40,214 nucleotides of DNA from an uncultured Prevotellaceae bacterium. GTDB lineage: Bacteria; Bacteroidota; Bacteroidia; Bacteroidales; Bacteroidaceae. Shown piece after piece: positions 23,901-31,911 of this stretch (positions within the stretch are counted from its first letter, which is position 1; each line of letters opens with the position of its first letter). A model generated the notes under the pieces. The model did no database searches and had not been told where the DNA came from. It saw nothing but the letters and a program-made list of their open reading frames with translations. The position numbers and the translations under genes were made by a program. The stretch is taken from assembly GCA_902765585.1 (NCBI GenBank), contig CACXAG010000023.1, forward strand, positions 1 through 40,214, written 5' to 3'.

Positions 23901-23995
23901 TGATAGCCGCAATAGGAATAATCCATCGGCAACTTTTGGGCTACCGATGGAATGATGGATAGAGTTATGATAGCAAATGCTAACAATTTCCTCAT
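20960..23995 (-). CDS. Secreted two-domain pectin-cluster protein: beta-helix plus DUF6298-like domain
   Basis: A 1011-residue exported protein with signal peptide MRKLLAFAIITLSIIPSVAQ. The first half (about residues 40-480) is a pectate-lyase-like right-handed beta-helix (GAVLLGEGTFVLNSPLRI, GVVLRGSGREKTVLQ, then ENLTLESDYD, WVRMVNFRHFAGSAVVV). The second half (about 570-940) resembles the Bacteroidota DUF6298 domain (TRFVPGYEG, LLFSQNYGLW, NVIHSIGEEFTGPLHF), which looks like a TIM-barrel glycosidase; the family name is from memory. It overlaps the DUF3826 gene by 4 bp (ATGA) and belongs to the lyase operon, suggesting a hydrolase or lyase acting on pectic material in the periplasm. Two tandem arrays (22368-22416 and 23515-23549) lie in frame at the linker and inside the beta-helix. 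Confidence 0.78.
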   Translation of the reverse strand: MRKLLAFAIITLSIIPSVAQKLPMDYSYCGYHHSEQPIPSAQVVTYVQPSEEGDAARLQAAIDYVSTQKPDKQTGLRGAVLLGEGTFVLNSPLRIRTSGVVLRGSGREKTVLQKTGYDRGSLIYIEGTHDIIAKDSFDVADAKGGDMSITLTTHHSPLTTLSRLAITRPSTQEWIDALGCSSFGGGKRMGYWAWHPGDLDLVWHRRIMPTNGAELTLDAPITCSIEQCYGGAKAIVYEQPGLISECGIENLTLESDYDRALPMDESHCWDGVYISDAEDCWVRMVNFRHFAGSAVVVQKSAQQVTIEDCQSLQPISEIGGFRRRTFLTFGEKVLFQRCYSEHGINDFAVGQTAAGPNAFVQCESYESLGPSGAIASWAPGILFDIVNIDGNDICFKNWELEKFGAGWSTANSTLWQSTASGLFCYSPDTLNRNYSIGCWGQIQGNGEYSEMNEHIRPYSLFAYQLEKRLGRDVKAQCRILERSTNASSSPTIEEAQLMAEEALKPRTTMRQWIDSADFTGDVSPGVSSISRESRTSRLSRDSRVSTTPPHPAYSLVNGWLCKNGSVLVGGKHQTPWWNGRTTDAAMAKAKPALTRFVPGYEGTGGTDRIDSVIAYMAQSHTLLFSQNYGLWTDRRRDDHERIRRKDGDAWAPFYEQPFARTGLVQGGKTALAWDGMSKYDLTQLNRWYFWRLQQFAQKTAPLGILLKNQHYFQHNILEAGAHWVDCPWRTANNINDTPFLEPVNFTGDKRIFTATLFYDVTNSTLRQLHRQYIRQSLDAFKGQPNVIHSIGEEFTGPLHFVQFWLDVIAEWEQENGHVLVALAVNKDMQDSILADPVRSKVVDIIDIEQWFYHSKGEYAPPGGVNMAQRQYMRKIRTGSARFEDVYRAVAEYRTKYPDKAVVYSAQKHPEMGWAALMAGGSCANIPVTDTNFLKHLSQLTPRRDGDCYLLTGADCWLVCRDSGASAYTLTLPPGKYTLHVIDGKTGNIRPQKTITDSVILDSDGVFWITKK
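22368..22416 (-). repeat. In-gene 9-bp CTAG array in the DUF6298-type gene
   Basis: Six CTAG tetramers at exactly 9-bp steps (22368, 22377, 22386, 22395, 22404, 22413), with a near copy GTAG at 22359. It encodes a Ser/Arg-rich linker (about residues 527-543, SRESRTSRLSRDSR) between the two domains. Confidence 0.92.
23515..23549 (-). repeat. In-gene heptamer array in the DUF6298-type gene
   Basis: Five 7-bp units on the plus strand: GAGTGGT, GAGAGGT, GAGTGGT, GAGTGGT, GAGAGTA. It encodes about residues 149-160 (LTTHHSPLTTLS) in a beta-helix loop. On the gene strand the unit is a CTCACC-type word like that in sufD. Confidence 0.88.
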
Positions 23996-24603
23996 GGTTG
24001 TTTTACTTTTTGTTCTTCAATGCGTTTCATCCAGTTGTCGCGTTCCTTTTTCAGGTCGTAGCCGCGGGCGGAGAGCCAGTTGTTGGTACGGCCGCGGTAC
24101 TTGTCGAACCAGAAGTGTTTGCCTTTCGAGTCGGCAGCATCCATAGCGTACTCGCGGGCTTCCTTAAGCCAGGCGAGAACCTGCTGTTTTTCGAAGTCGG
24201 TAAGTGTGGGAATCATGTCGAGCTGGGCCTGATAGTCGCGCTTCAGGCGACCGTAGGTCATGCCGTCCTTCACGGCGTCAATCTGCTCGTCAGTCAGATA
24301 GAGTGCTAGGGCGGAAACAAGTTCGAAGTGGTGCTTGTAGAGTTCGGCGTCGCGCTCGGCCTGCTGACCCTTGTCGTACTTCGAGTGGATGTCGTTGAGC
24401 AGGAAGTAGCGGTTGGCAATGATGTTGCGGACGTTTTCGGACTTGGCGGCATCTGTGAGACCGAGACCGTCAACAATCTTCTGCGCACGGCCCTTGATGG
24501 TTTCCACGTACTGAGGTTCCTGGCCTTCCGTGTTCAGGGTAATCTGGGCAGAGATGTTGAGAGAAAGCAGCGATAATATTGCTGCGCAGAGGACCTTCTT
24601 CAT
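23992..24603 (-). CDS. DUF3826 domain protein, secreted
   Basis: A 203-residue exported protein with signal peptide MKKVLCAAILSLLSLNISAQ and an all-helical body rich in charged residues (RAQKIVDGLGLTDAAKSENV, LYLTDEQIDAVKDGMTYGR, DFEKQQVLAWLKEAREYAMD). This matches the DUF3826 family, found in Bacteroidota pectin-utilisation clusters; its function is unknown to me. It lies 3 bp after the pectate lyase stop and overlaps the DUF6298-type gene by 4 bp, so the three are translationally coupled and probably act on the same substrate. Confidence 0.85.
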   Translation of the reverse strand: MKKVLCAAILSLLSLNISAQITLNTEGQEPQYVETIKGRAQKIVDGLGLTDAAKSENVRNIIANRYFLLNDIHSKYDKGQQAERDAELYKHHFELVSALALYLTDEQIDAVKDGMTYGRLKRDYQAQLDMIPTLTDFEKQQVLAWLKEAREYAMDAADSKGKHFWFDKYRGRTNNWLSARGYDLKKERDNWMKRIEEQKVKQP

Positions 24604-24606
24604 AGC

Positions 24607-26379
24607 TTACATCAGTTTGCCCTTAGCAGCCAAGGTGTCGTAGTTGTTGTTCAGGTTACGCCAGTCGGTCTTGGTCTGGGGATCGATGCCGTTGATGTAT
24701 TTCTCGATGTTAGTATAGCCATCGCCGTTGCAGTCGCCGTTGGCATCGCTGGCATCGTTGGGGTTCAGACCATAGCGCGTTTCCCACTCGTCGGGCATGC
24801 CGTCACCGTCGCTGTCCTTATAAGGTTCCCAGGCTTTATACTCAGGGTAGCCGCCCATCTGGCGCGGGTCGGTGATGACGCCCTGCTTGTAGGAGTCGTT
24901 GGGTAGACGACGATATTTGAAGAAGCCCTCTTCGTTCTGTGACTTCTCGTGCAGACCCCACATGTCGCCGTAGGGATGCTGCTTGACGCCAGTCTTTTTC
25001 TCTATCTTGGCCAGTTCCTTCTCGTAGTTGGGAACGTAGTAGGCCACTCCTGTGCGAACCTCCTCGCAGATGCGCTGGTCAACGATGTCGCGGCAGGGAA
25101 TGGTGGCACCGGCATTCGAGAGTACCCAGTCGAAGGCCTGCTCAGCCCCCATCACCTTTAAGTAAGGCATCACGAATGGCTCGTTGCTACGCATCAGTGC
25201 CAGCTCCGTGGCATCCATCTCGCCATCCTTGTCGGCAGTCTGTATACCACCATTCCAATTGTCCTTGGTAATCTCAGGATAGCCCTCCATGATATTGCCC
25301 ACGGCATAGACGCGGCCGAACTGCTTGTAGGGGAACAATCCCTGGGAGCGGCTCTCTGCCTTGACGATACGATGACCGACGGGGCTGTCCTTGTCCGTCA
25401 GCGGACCGGGCTTGTAGTAGTTGTTGATGAAGTTCGACATAGTCGTAAACTCGCCACCGTCAGCGGTGCGGTGTACCCAGTTGTAGACAACATTGTTGAC
25501 GAAGTTAAAGACACCGCCCCAGCCGATACTAGGGTTGCGGCCTGTATTGTCTGCCCACAAGTTGCGCATAAAAGTAGTGTTTTCGCCGCCGATGGTCGAG
25601 CCAAAGGCATGGTTCCATGTGTCTAGGGCCTTGGCACTGATGGTGTTCTGGATGGTGACATTGACCGTCGGCTCCTTGCGGTTGGGCTTGCCGTCGTGCA
25701 TGTCGAACATGTGGCGATAGAACGAGATATTTTCATCCAATCCCCATTCACAGGAGCAGTGGTCAATCATGATGTTTCCTACGGGGTTGCCACCGAAGGA
25801 GTCCTCGCGGTTGGTGACCAGCGTCTCGCCGCGGCGGAAACGCATATGGCGCACGATGACATCATGGGTGTCGACTTGGAACGATTCACCGGCAATGATG
25901 ACGCCTTCGCCAGGTGCTGTCTGGCCAGCAATGGTGATATATGGGGCACGGACGTATACGGGCGATTTCAGACGAATGATTCCACTGACGTTGAACACCA
26001 CGATGCGGGCACCGCCCTGTTCGCATGCCCAGCGGAATGAGCCAGGACCGTCGTCGTTCAGGTTGGTAACGGTAAGCACCTTGCCGCCACGACCGCCGAA
26101 AGTGAACATGCCGCCGCCCTCAGCACCGGGGAATGCGGGAATCTTCGCCTGGCGCAGGTCGTAGGGACGTGATGCCCAAGGTACGTAAGGACGCCCTTGC
26201 TTGGCCTCTTCCACTACGATGGGGAATGCAACCTCCCACGCCGAGTCAGCATGAGCCTTCCACTGCGCCTTCTGACTGTCTATCAGTTGCTTGGCTTCGT
26301 CTGTCAACTGAGGATATTGGGCGCTTGCCGACATGCAGAAGCTAAGTGCCGCTACCGTCAATAATAAAGAATGTTTCAT
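24607..26379 (-). CDS. Pectate lyase family 1 (PL1) with C-terminal calcium-binding repeats
   Basis: A 590-residue secreted enzyme with signal peptide MKHSLLLTVAALSFCMSASAQ. The PL1-type beta-helix spans about residues 85-420: FPGAEGGGMFTFGGRGGKVL, DDGPGSFRWACEQGGARIVV, then DVIVRHMRFRRGE with the active-site Arg region and IMIDHCSCEWGLDENISFYR (DHCS..WG.DE, classical for PL1). The C-terminal 70 residues have DSDGDGMPDEWETRYGLNPN and DANGDCNGDGYTNIEKYINGIDP, thrombospondin-3/EF-hand-like calcium-binding repeats. The ATG 26379 was chosen; an upstream TTG at 26388 is possible but less likely. It leads the pectin operon, divergent from fucP. No SusC/SusD pair is present nearby. Confidence 0.93.
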   Translation of the reverse strand: MKHSLLLTVAALSFCMSASAQYPQLTDEAKQLIDSQKAQWKAHADSAWEVAFPIVVEEAKQGRPYVPWASRPYDLRQAKIPAFPGAEGGGMFTFGGRGGKVLTVTNLNDDGPGSFRWACEQGGARIVVFNVSGIIRLKSPVYVRAPYITIAGQTAPGEGVIIAGESFQVDTHDVIVRHMRFRRGETLVTNREDSFGGNPVGNIMIDHCSCEWGLDENISFYRHMFDMHDGKPNRKEPTVNVTIQNTISAKALDTWNHAFGSTIGGENTTFMRNLWADNTGRNPSIGWGGVFNFVNNVVYNWVHRTADGGEFTTMSNFINNYYKPGPLTDKDSPVGHRIVKAESRSQGLFPYKQFGRVYAVGNIMEGYPEITKDNWNGGIQTADKDGEMDATELALMRSNEPFVMPYLKVMGAEQAFDWVLSNAGATIPCRDIVDQRICEEVRTGVAYYVPNYEKELAKIEKKTGVKQHPYGDMWGLHEKSQNEEGFFKYRRLPNDSYKQGVITDPRQMGGYPEYKAWEPYKDSDGDGMPDEWETRYGLNPNDASDANGDCNGDGYTNIEKYINGIDPQTKTDWRNLNNNYDTLAAKGKLM

Positions 26380-26385
26380 TGTCTT

Positions 26386-26393
26386 CAAAAGTA
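26386..26393 (-). promoter_or_regulatory. Possible -7 box before the pectate lyase
   Basis: TACTTTTG on the minus strand sits only 6 bp before the ATG at 26379, so the message would be leaderless. It could equally be chance. Confidence 0.25.
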
Positions 26394-26498
26394 AATTAAT
26401 TGTTTAATATTCTGAATAAAAGACGCTTTGAAGGGGCTGATGTCATACTCGTTAAAATTAAAATATGTAAAATCAGTCCGTTACTCAATTCTTTTTGC

Positions 26499-26506
26499 TA
26501 CTTTTG
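26499..26506 (+). promoter_or_regulatory. -7 box of the FucP-type gene
   Basis: TACTTTTG followed by CACCCGC, 28 bp before the ATG. No clear TTTG 20 bp upstream. The intergenic gap of 155 bp contains no gene. Confidence 0.5.
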
Positions 26507-26534
26507 CACCCGCTACTAAAACCATACACAGACA

Positions 26535-27860
26535 ATGAACAATCAACAGAAAGAGTCCATCCTCTCACGCGACGGTGTGAACTACCTTGTACCGTTTATC
26601 CTTGTTACTTTGTGTTTTGCCTTATGGGGCTTTGCCAACGACATCACCAACCCTATGGTGAAAGCCTTTTCCAAAATATTCCGTATGAGCGTCACCGACG
26701 GTGCGCTGGTGCAGGTTGCCTTCTACGGCGGCTACTTCGCAATGGCGTTCCCTGCAGCTATGTTCATCCGCAAATATTCCTACAAGGCGGGGGTACTGAT
26801 GGGACTCGGACTGTATGCCACAGGGGCCCTGCTGTTTCTGCCGGCATCGTGGACGGGTATGTACTATCCGTTCCTTGTGGCTTACTTTATCCTGACATGC
26901 GGTCTGTCATTCTTAGAGACATCGTGTAATCCCTATATTCTCTCCATGGGAAGCGAGGAGACGGCAACGCGCCGCCTGAACATGGCACAGTGTTTCAACC
27001 CCATGGGGTCACTGTGTGGCATGTATGTGGCCATGAACTTCATCCAAGCCAAACTGAATCCTGCCTCTACGGAGGAGCGTGCCCTGCTTTCCGATGCTGA
27101 GTTCAGTGCCGTGCGCGATTCTGACCTGAGTGTGCTCATTGCTCCCTATCTCGCCATCGGTGCGGTCATTGCCATCATGTTTGCCGTCATCTGGTTTACC
27201 AAGATGCCCCATAATGCTGACCAGAACCACGACGTACACCCATTGGCTACACTGAAGCGCATCGTCCGTATTGACTACTATCGCGAGGGCGTCATCGCAC
27301 AGTTCTTCTATGTCGGTGTGCAGATTATGTGCTGGACCTTCATCATACAATATGGTACACGTGTACTGATGAACGAGGGAATGGCAGAACAGGAAGCAGA
27401 GGTGATGTCGCAGACGTATAATATCGTTGCGATGGCTATCTTCGTGTCGAGCCGTTTTATATGCACCTATTTTCTGAAGTTCATCAATGCCGGAGCCCTG
27501 TTGGGCATATTGGCTGTCGTTGGGGCTTGCTTGACGTTAGGTGTCATCTTCATTGACGGGCGTGCCGGGCTCTACTGTCTAGTAGCCATTTCGGCCTGTA
27601 TGTCGCTGATGTTCCCCACTATTTACGGCATTGCCTTGCAAGGCCTGGGTGACGATGCCAAGTTTGGTGCAGCCGGCCTGATCATGGCTATTCTGGGCGG
27701 TAGCGTGCTGCCACCGCTGCAGGCTGCTATCATCGACCAGCATACGCTATTCGGTATGCCGGCTGTGAATGTCTCGTTTGTACTGCCGCTGCTGTGCTTC
27801 CTGGTTATTATAGCCTATGGCTATCGTACTTATGTGCGTACCAGCAATTCGCGCAACTGA
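26535..27860 (+). CDS. fucP: L-fucose:H+ symporter family MFS permease
   Basis: A 441-residue 12-helix transporter. The FucP family signature appears early: LCFALWGFANDITNPMVKAF (about residues 31-50), with the DITNPM motif, followed by FYGGYFAMAFPAAMFIRKYSYK and LSFLETSCNPYILSMG (the family's LETxxNPY). The C-terminal half has the usual GLIMAILGGSVLPPLQA. It imports a sugar with protons; fucose, or a monosaccharide released from pectin, is plausible from the divergent pectin operon, but the substrate is not determined. Its last 31 bp overlap the convergent threonine-aldolase-like gene. Confidence 0.88.
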   Translation: MNNQQKESILSRDGVNYLVPFILVTLCFALWGFANDITNPMVKAFSKIFRMSVTDGALVQVAFYGGYFAMAFPAAMFIRKYSYKAGVLMGLGLYATGALLFLPASWTGMYYPFLVAYFILTCGLSFLETSCNPYILSMGSEETATRRLNMAQCFNPMGSLCGMYVAMNFIQAKLNPASTEERALLSDAEFSAVRDSDLSVLIAPYLAIGAVIAIMFAVIWFTKMPHNADQNHDVHPLATLKRIVRIDYYREGVIAQFFYVGVQIMCWTFIIQYGTRVLMNEGMAEQEAEVMSQTYNIVAMAIFVSSRFICTYFLKFINAGALLGILAVVGACLTLGVIFIDGRAGLYCLVAISACMSLMFPTIYGIALQGLGDDAKFGAAGLIMAILGGSVLPPLQAAIIDQHTLFGMPAVNVSFVLPLLCFLVIIAYGYRTYVRTSNSRN

Positions 27861-28864
27861 TTGATTTCTTCTTCGGTGGTAGCCCATGAGGTTACGAAAC
27901 GGCAGATGGTGCGATGACCGTCTGCCTGTCCCCAATGGGTGAACTCTACCTGTTGCGATAGTTTGTCGACCTCGGCATCGGGCAGGATGACAAACTGTTG
28001 GTTGGTGGGAGAGTCGAGCCAGAACTCATAGCCTTTCTCCTGGAATATCTGCTTCATTTGCATAGCCATGCGAATGGCATGACGGGCAAGTGTGAAGTAT
28101 AGGTCATCAGTGAACAAAGCTTCGAACTGTAGGCCGATGAGTGCCCCCTTGGCAATGACGGCACCATGCTGCTTTTGTATGCTGAAGAAATGCTTGTGGG
28201 CTTCGCGGTTGGTGAAGACCACAGCCTCGCCGCACAGGGCGCCGATTTTCGTACCGCCAATATAGAAGACGTCACAATGGCGGGCCAGATAGGGTAGCGT
28301 GATGTCGCAGCCTTCAGCCATCAGACCATAGCCCAAACGGGCTCCGTCAATATATAAAGGAATATCGTATTGCCTACAGACCTGATAGATGTCATCCAGT
28401 TCACGGGCGGTATAGATGGTACCTAACTCTGTGGGGAAGGTGATATAGACTAGTCCTGGGTGGACGGCATGGTCGCGGTTCCCGTCATGGTAGAAGTCGT
28501 CCAAGTATTTGTTGAGGCTCTTGGCCTCCATCTTGCCCTGTAAGTCGGGAATGGTGATGATCTTGTGTTCTGTAAACTCTACCGCACCGGCTTCATGGAC
28601 GTTGATGTGTCCCGAACCGACGCAGATGACACCCTCATACTGATAGAGCATTGAGTCGATAGTCGTTGCATTGGTCTGCGTCCCGCCGGTCAGGAAGAAT
28701 ATCTGGGCGTCGGGCATGCCAATGGCTTCGCGGATGCAGTCCTTGGCACGTTCCGAGAACTCGTCGAAACCGTAGGGTGTTGGCTTCGACGAGTTATATT
28801 TGATGAGGTTTTCCAGTACTTTCGGATGTGCTCCGTTGTTGTAGTCGCATTCAAAGGATATCAT
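27830..28864 (-). CDS. Threonine aldolase-like PLP enzyme (beta-eliminating lyase family)
   Basis: A 344-residue fold-type I PLP enzyme. The visible features are SFECDYNNGAHPKVLENLI at the start, the substrate/PLP contact TGGTQTNATTIDSM, the cofactor-binding YIDGARLGYGLM (Asp-Gly-Ala-Arg) and the PLP lysine in FYIGGTKIGALCGEAV (about residue 200). This is the pattern of low-specificity threonine aldolase, which cleaves threonine to glycine and acetaldehyde. It is the last of a row of thirteen minus-strand genes, starting 34 bp after argF', and overlaps the convergent fucP by 31 bp at their 3' ends. No terminator is visible. Confidence 0.88.
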   Translation of the reverse strand: MISFECDYNNGAHPKVLENLIKYNSSKPTPYGFDEFSERAKDCIREAIGMPDAQIFFLTGGTQTNATTIDSMLYQYEGVICVGSGHINVHEAGAVEFTEHKIITIPDLQGKMEAKSLNKYLDDFYHDGNRDHAVHPGLVYITFPTELGTIYTARELDDIYQVCRQYDIPLYIDGARLGYGLMAEGCDITLPYLARHCDVFYIGGTKIGALCGEAVVFTNREAHKHFFSIQKQHGAVIAKGALIGLQFEALFTDDLYFTLARHAIRMAMQMKQIFQEKGYEFWLDSPTNQQFVILPDAEVDKLSQQVEFTHWGQADGHRTICRFVTSWATTEEEINQLRELLVRT

Positions 28865-28865
28865 G

Positions 28866-28900
28866 GCTATTAGCTATTAGTGTGTGGCTGTTGGCCAATT
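28866..28900 (-). repeat. Heptamer array between argF' and the threonine-aldolase-like gene
   Basis: Five phase-locked units on the plus strand: GCTATTA, GCTATTA, GTGTGTG, GCTGTTG, GCCAATT. They fill the whole 34-bp spacer and touch the argF' stop. The later units are diverged, so the period is less certain here. Confidence 0.6.
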
Positions 28901-29861
28901 ACAAGGTCTCCAGTATGCGCTTGAGAACGACAGAACAGGAAATCTCGCGGTTGGCGGCTTCGGGGATGACAATCGAGTTAGGTGACTCGATGACATCGTC
29001 GGTAACGATGAGGTTGCGGCGGACGGGCAGACAGTGCATGAACTTACCGTTGTTCGTCCATGACATGTGCTCTGTGTCTACCGTCCACGACATGTCTTTA
29101 GAGGTAATCTTGCCGTAGTCTGCAAGATTCGTCACGCCGGGGTTCGACCAGTTCTTGGCATAGATGAAGTCGGCCCCCTCGAAGGCTTTCCGCTGGTCAT
29201 ACTCCACGCGTGCATTACCTATGAATTCCGGATCGAGCTCGTAGCCCTCAGGATGGGTGATGACGAAGTCTACATCGGCGGCATTCATCCACTGGGCAAA
29301 TGAGTTAGGAACAGCCTGCGGCAGGGCACGGCAGTGGGGGGCCCAGGTGAGAACAACCTTAGGACGCTCTACTTTTTTATACTCCTCAATGGTGATGAGG
29401 TCGGCAAAGGCCTGCAGGGGGTGTACGGTGGCGGTCTCCATAGCGAAGACGGGACGACCGGAGTACTTGATGAACTGTTGTAATACCGTCTCGGCATAGT
29501 CGTACTCGCGGTCGGTGAGACCGGCGAAGGAGCGTACGCCGATGATGTCGCAGTAGCAGCCCATGACGGGGATGGCCTCGAGCAGGTGTTCGCTCTTGTC
29601 ACCGTCCATGATGACGCCACGCTCAGTCTCGAGTTTCCAAGCACCGGCATTGACGTCGAGCACGATGACGTTCATGCCTAAGTTCATGGCTGCTTTCTGC
29701 GTCGAGAGACGTGTACGCAGACTGTTGTTGAAGAATATCATCATGAGCGTCTTGTTCTTGCCCAAATGCTGATATTTATAACGGTCGTTCTTGATCTCGA
29801 ATGCTTCGGCCATTGCTTTTTCCAACGGTCCGATATCCTGTGCATTGATGAAGGTTTTCAT
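28899..29861 (-). CDS. argF': N-succinylornithine-type carbamoyltransferase
   Basis: A 320-residue transcarbamylase of the Bacteroidota arginine pathway, which uses a succinylated ornithine in place of ornithine. The carbamoyl-phosphate motif FFNNSLRTRLSTQ (SxRTR type) near residue 43, the HPLQAFADL motif and FMHCLPVRRN near residue 275 are present, as is the pattern ITHPEGYELDPEF. Residue 90 is Ser (in RGVIMDGDKS); in the B. fragilis enzyme I recall Pro90 here, versus Glu92 in acetylornithine transcarbamylases, the residue that decides specificity. A small non-acidic residue fits the succinyl form. It follows proA by 30 bp. Confidence 0.9.
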   Translation of the reverse strand: MKTFINAQDIGPLEKAMAEAFEIKNDRYKYQHLGKNKTLMMIFFNNSLRTRLSTQKAAMNLGMNVIVLDVNAGAWKLETERGVIMDGDKSEHLLEAIPVMGCYCDIIGVRSFAGLTDREYDYAETVLQQFIKYSGRPVFAMETATVHPLQAFADLITIEEYKKVERPKVVLTWAPHCRALPQAVPNSFAQWMNAADVDFVITHPEGYELDPEFIGNARVEYDQRKAFEGADFIYAKNWSNPGVTNLADYGKITSKDMSWTVDTEHMSWTNNGKFMHCLPVRRNLIVTDDVIESPNSIVIPEAANREISCSVVLKRILETL

Positions 29862-29870
29862 TTATATTTT

Positions 29871-29894
29871 CGTTATTACGTTATTACGTGATTA
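29871..29894 (-). repeat. 8-bp tandem repeat between proA and argF'
   Basis: CGTTATTA, CGTTATTA, CGTGATTA: three 8-bp units, the last covering the proA stop codon. It differs from the heptamer arrays in period only. Confidence 0.7.
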
Positions 29895-31139
29895 TGGGCG
29901 AGTTTGCCCTTCGCCCTCGATAATCCACTTGTAGGTAGTAATTTCCTCTAAAGCCATGGGACCCCGGGGACCAAGTTTCTGGGTACTGATACCAATCTCT
30001 GCACCCAGACCAAACTGAGCGCCGTCGGTGAATGACGTCGGGGCATTCCAGTAGACACAAGCGGCATCGACATGCTGTTGGAAACGACGGGCTGTCTGCT
30101 CGTCCTGTGTGATAATGGCTTCACTATGGCCGCTGCCGTAGCAGTCGATGTGCTCCAATGCTTCGTCTAGGCTCGTCACAGTTCGGATAGCCATTTTGTA
30201 GTCCATAAACTCCGTTCCGAAGCTGTCGGCGGTGGCTGGTTGTAGAAGGATGGCGGGGTACTTACCGTCTAATAGTTGGTAGGCGGGACTGTCGGCATAG
30301 ATCATCACCTTATGGTCGAGCAATGGCTTTACCAGTTCGAAGATATCTCCCAGACGACTCTCATGAATGATAAGGCAGTCCAGCGCATTACAAACAGAAA
30401 CGCGGCGGGTCTTGGCATTACAGATAATCTGCTTGCCCATCTCCAAGTCGCCGTTCTTGTCGAAATAGGTGTTGACGACGCCGGCTCCTGTCTCAATGAC
30501 GGGGATACGTGCCGTGTTGCGAACGAAGTCTATGAGTCGTCTGCCACCACGTGGAATGCAGAGATCGATATAGCCCACGGCATTCAGCATCTGGGCAGTT
30601 GCATCGTGAGTAGCCGGCAACAGCGTCACCACGTCGGGGTTGACATTGAAGCGCTGCAATACGTCATGAATCAGCTCTACGGCAGCCTGATTGGAGAGGT
30701 CGGCATCACTTCCACCCTTGAGTACACAGGCGTTACCGCTCTTGAAGCAGAGCGAAAAGACGTCAAAAGTGACATTTGGACGAGCCTCATAAATCATGCC
30801 GATAACGCCAAAGGGTACGCTGATACGATGCAGGCGCAGTCCATTGGGTAGTGTCTTCTGTTTGGTGACATGTCCGAGCGGAGAGGGAAGCGAAGCTACG
30901 TTCCGCGTGTCTCCAGCAATGTCTTTGAGTCGTTTCTCGGTCAGTTGCAAACGGTCGTAAAGCGGATTTTTCGGATCCATCTTCGCCAAGTCTTTTTCGT
31001 TGGCGGCCAGGATATGTTCCATATCGACAATAATGGCATCGGCGACAGCGTTAAGAATGGTGTTACGCTGTTCGTCAGTGAGCAGGGAAAGCGAGCGACA
31101 AGCTTTTTTCACTCGCTTGAAGGTGTCAGTTAATTCCAT
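29892..31139 (-). CDS. proA: Glutamate-5-semialdehyde dehydrogenase (gamma-glutamyl phosphate reductase)
   Basis: The 415-residue enzyme reduces gamma-glutamyl phosphate to glutamate semialdehyde with NADPH, the second step of proline synthesis. It shows the aldehyde dehydrogenase fold with [20 protein letters not shown] (about residues 107-126), [28 protein letters not shown], the catalytic-Cys segment [12 protein letters not shown] near residue 250 and the C-terminal [17 protein letters not shown]. Its start overlaps the proB end by 14 bp, so translation is coupled to the kinase that supplies its unstable substrate. Confidence 0.97.
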   Translation of the reverse strand: MELTDTFKRVKKACRSLSLLTDEQRNTILNAVADAIIVDMEHILAANEKDLAKMDPKNPLYDRLQLTEKRLKDIAGDTRNVASLPSPLGHVTKQKTLPNGLRLHRISVPFGVIGMIYEARPNVTFDVFSLCFKSGNACVLKGGSDADLSNQAAVELIHDVLQRFNVNPDVVTLLPATHDATAQMLNAVGYIDLCIPRGGRRLIDFVRNTARIPVIETGAGVVNTYFDKNGDLEMGKQIICNAKTRRVSVCNALDCLIIHESRLGDIFELVKPLLDHKVMIYADSPAYQLLDGKYPAILLQPATADSFGTEFMDYKMAIRTVTSLDEALEHIDCYGSGHSEAIITQDEQTARRFQQHVDAACVYWNAPTSFTDGAQFGLGAEIGISTQKLGPRGPMALEEITTYKWIIEGEGQTRP

Positions 31140-31911
31140 TGGGTATGAATTCTGTATGTGGTACGTTTTGTTTGTTGTCTAAAATGAGGTCGGTTAGGAT
31201 GCCTTCACGTTCACCGTTGGCGATGATGACGCGGATGCCGGACTGTTGCACTTTCTGTGCTGTGGTGTATTTCGAGTGCATGCCACCACGGCCAAAGGCA
31301 CTTTTCTCGGCCTTGATATACTGTGAAAGGTCACGACCCGGTTCCACAGAGGGAATGATGTGTGATGAGGGCATATCGGGATGACCGTCGTAAATGCCGT
31401 CAATGTTCGAGAGCAGAATGAGCGTGTCGGCTTCCATCATCTGGGCGATAAGGCCCGAGAGTTCGTCATTATCGGTGAACATCAGCTCGGTGACAGATAC
31501 CGTGTCATTTTCGTTGACAATAGGCAGTACATCATTCTCCAGCATGACTTTCATGCAGGCCTGCTGGTTCCTGTACTGCTCGCCAGGCTCAAAGTTCTCC
31601 TTCATAGTCAGCACCTGACCGACGTGGATGCCGAACTCACGGAACAGATCATAGTAGAGTCCTACGAGCTTTACCTGTCCCACGGCGGAGAAGAGCTGGC
31701 GTTGCTCAACGCTGTCGAGGCTGTGGTCGACGGTCAACTCACGCCGCCCGCAAGCGACGGCGCCGGAGGACACGAGAATCACTTCGAAACCGTGACTGCG
31801 GAGTTTGGCAATCTGGTCGACGAGTGACGACACGCGTGTAACATGCAATTTGCCGTCTTTGCGCGTCAGCACGTTGGAACCTATTTTGATGACGATACGA
31901 TGTTTCTTCAT
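31126..31911 (-). CDS. proB: Glutamate 5-kinase, short form without PUA domain
   Basis: This 261-residue amino-acid kinase phosphorylates glutamate to start proline synthesis. [14 protein letters not shown] (about residues 7-20), [24 protein letters not shown] with [12 protein letters not shown], and the [17 protein letters not shown] motif mark ProB. The E. coli type has a further C-terminal PUA domain of about 100 residues; it is absent, as in many Bacteroidota as I recall. Its stop lies inside proA (14-bp overlap) and its start overlaps yraN by 4 bp. Confidence 0.96.
   Translation of the reverse strand: MKKHRIVIKIGSNVLTRKDGKLHVTRVSSLVDQIAKLRSHGFEVILVSSGAVACGRRELTVDHSLDSVEQRQLFSAVGQVKLVGLYYDLFREFGIHVGQVLTMKENFEPGEQYRNQQACMKVMLENDVLPIVNENDTVSVTELMFTDNDELSGLIAQMMEADTLILLSNIDGIYDGHPDMPSSHIIPSVEPGRDLSQYIKAEKSAFGRGGMHSKYTTAQKVQQSGIRVIIANGEREGILTDLILDNKQNVPHTEFIPNGIN

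Noticed and set aside
24607..26388. TTG start at 26388 for the pectate lyase
   Set aside because: The ATG at 26379 gives a clean signal peptide and the TTG overlaps a possible -7 box.
20960..27860. Complete polysaccharide utilisation locus
   Set aside because: No SusC or SusD homologue and no hybrid two-component regulator are found; the nearby ECF sigma is paired with a FecR-N-like ORF and luxS instead.
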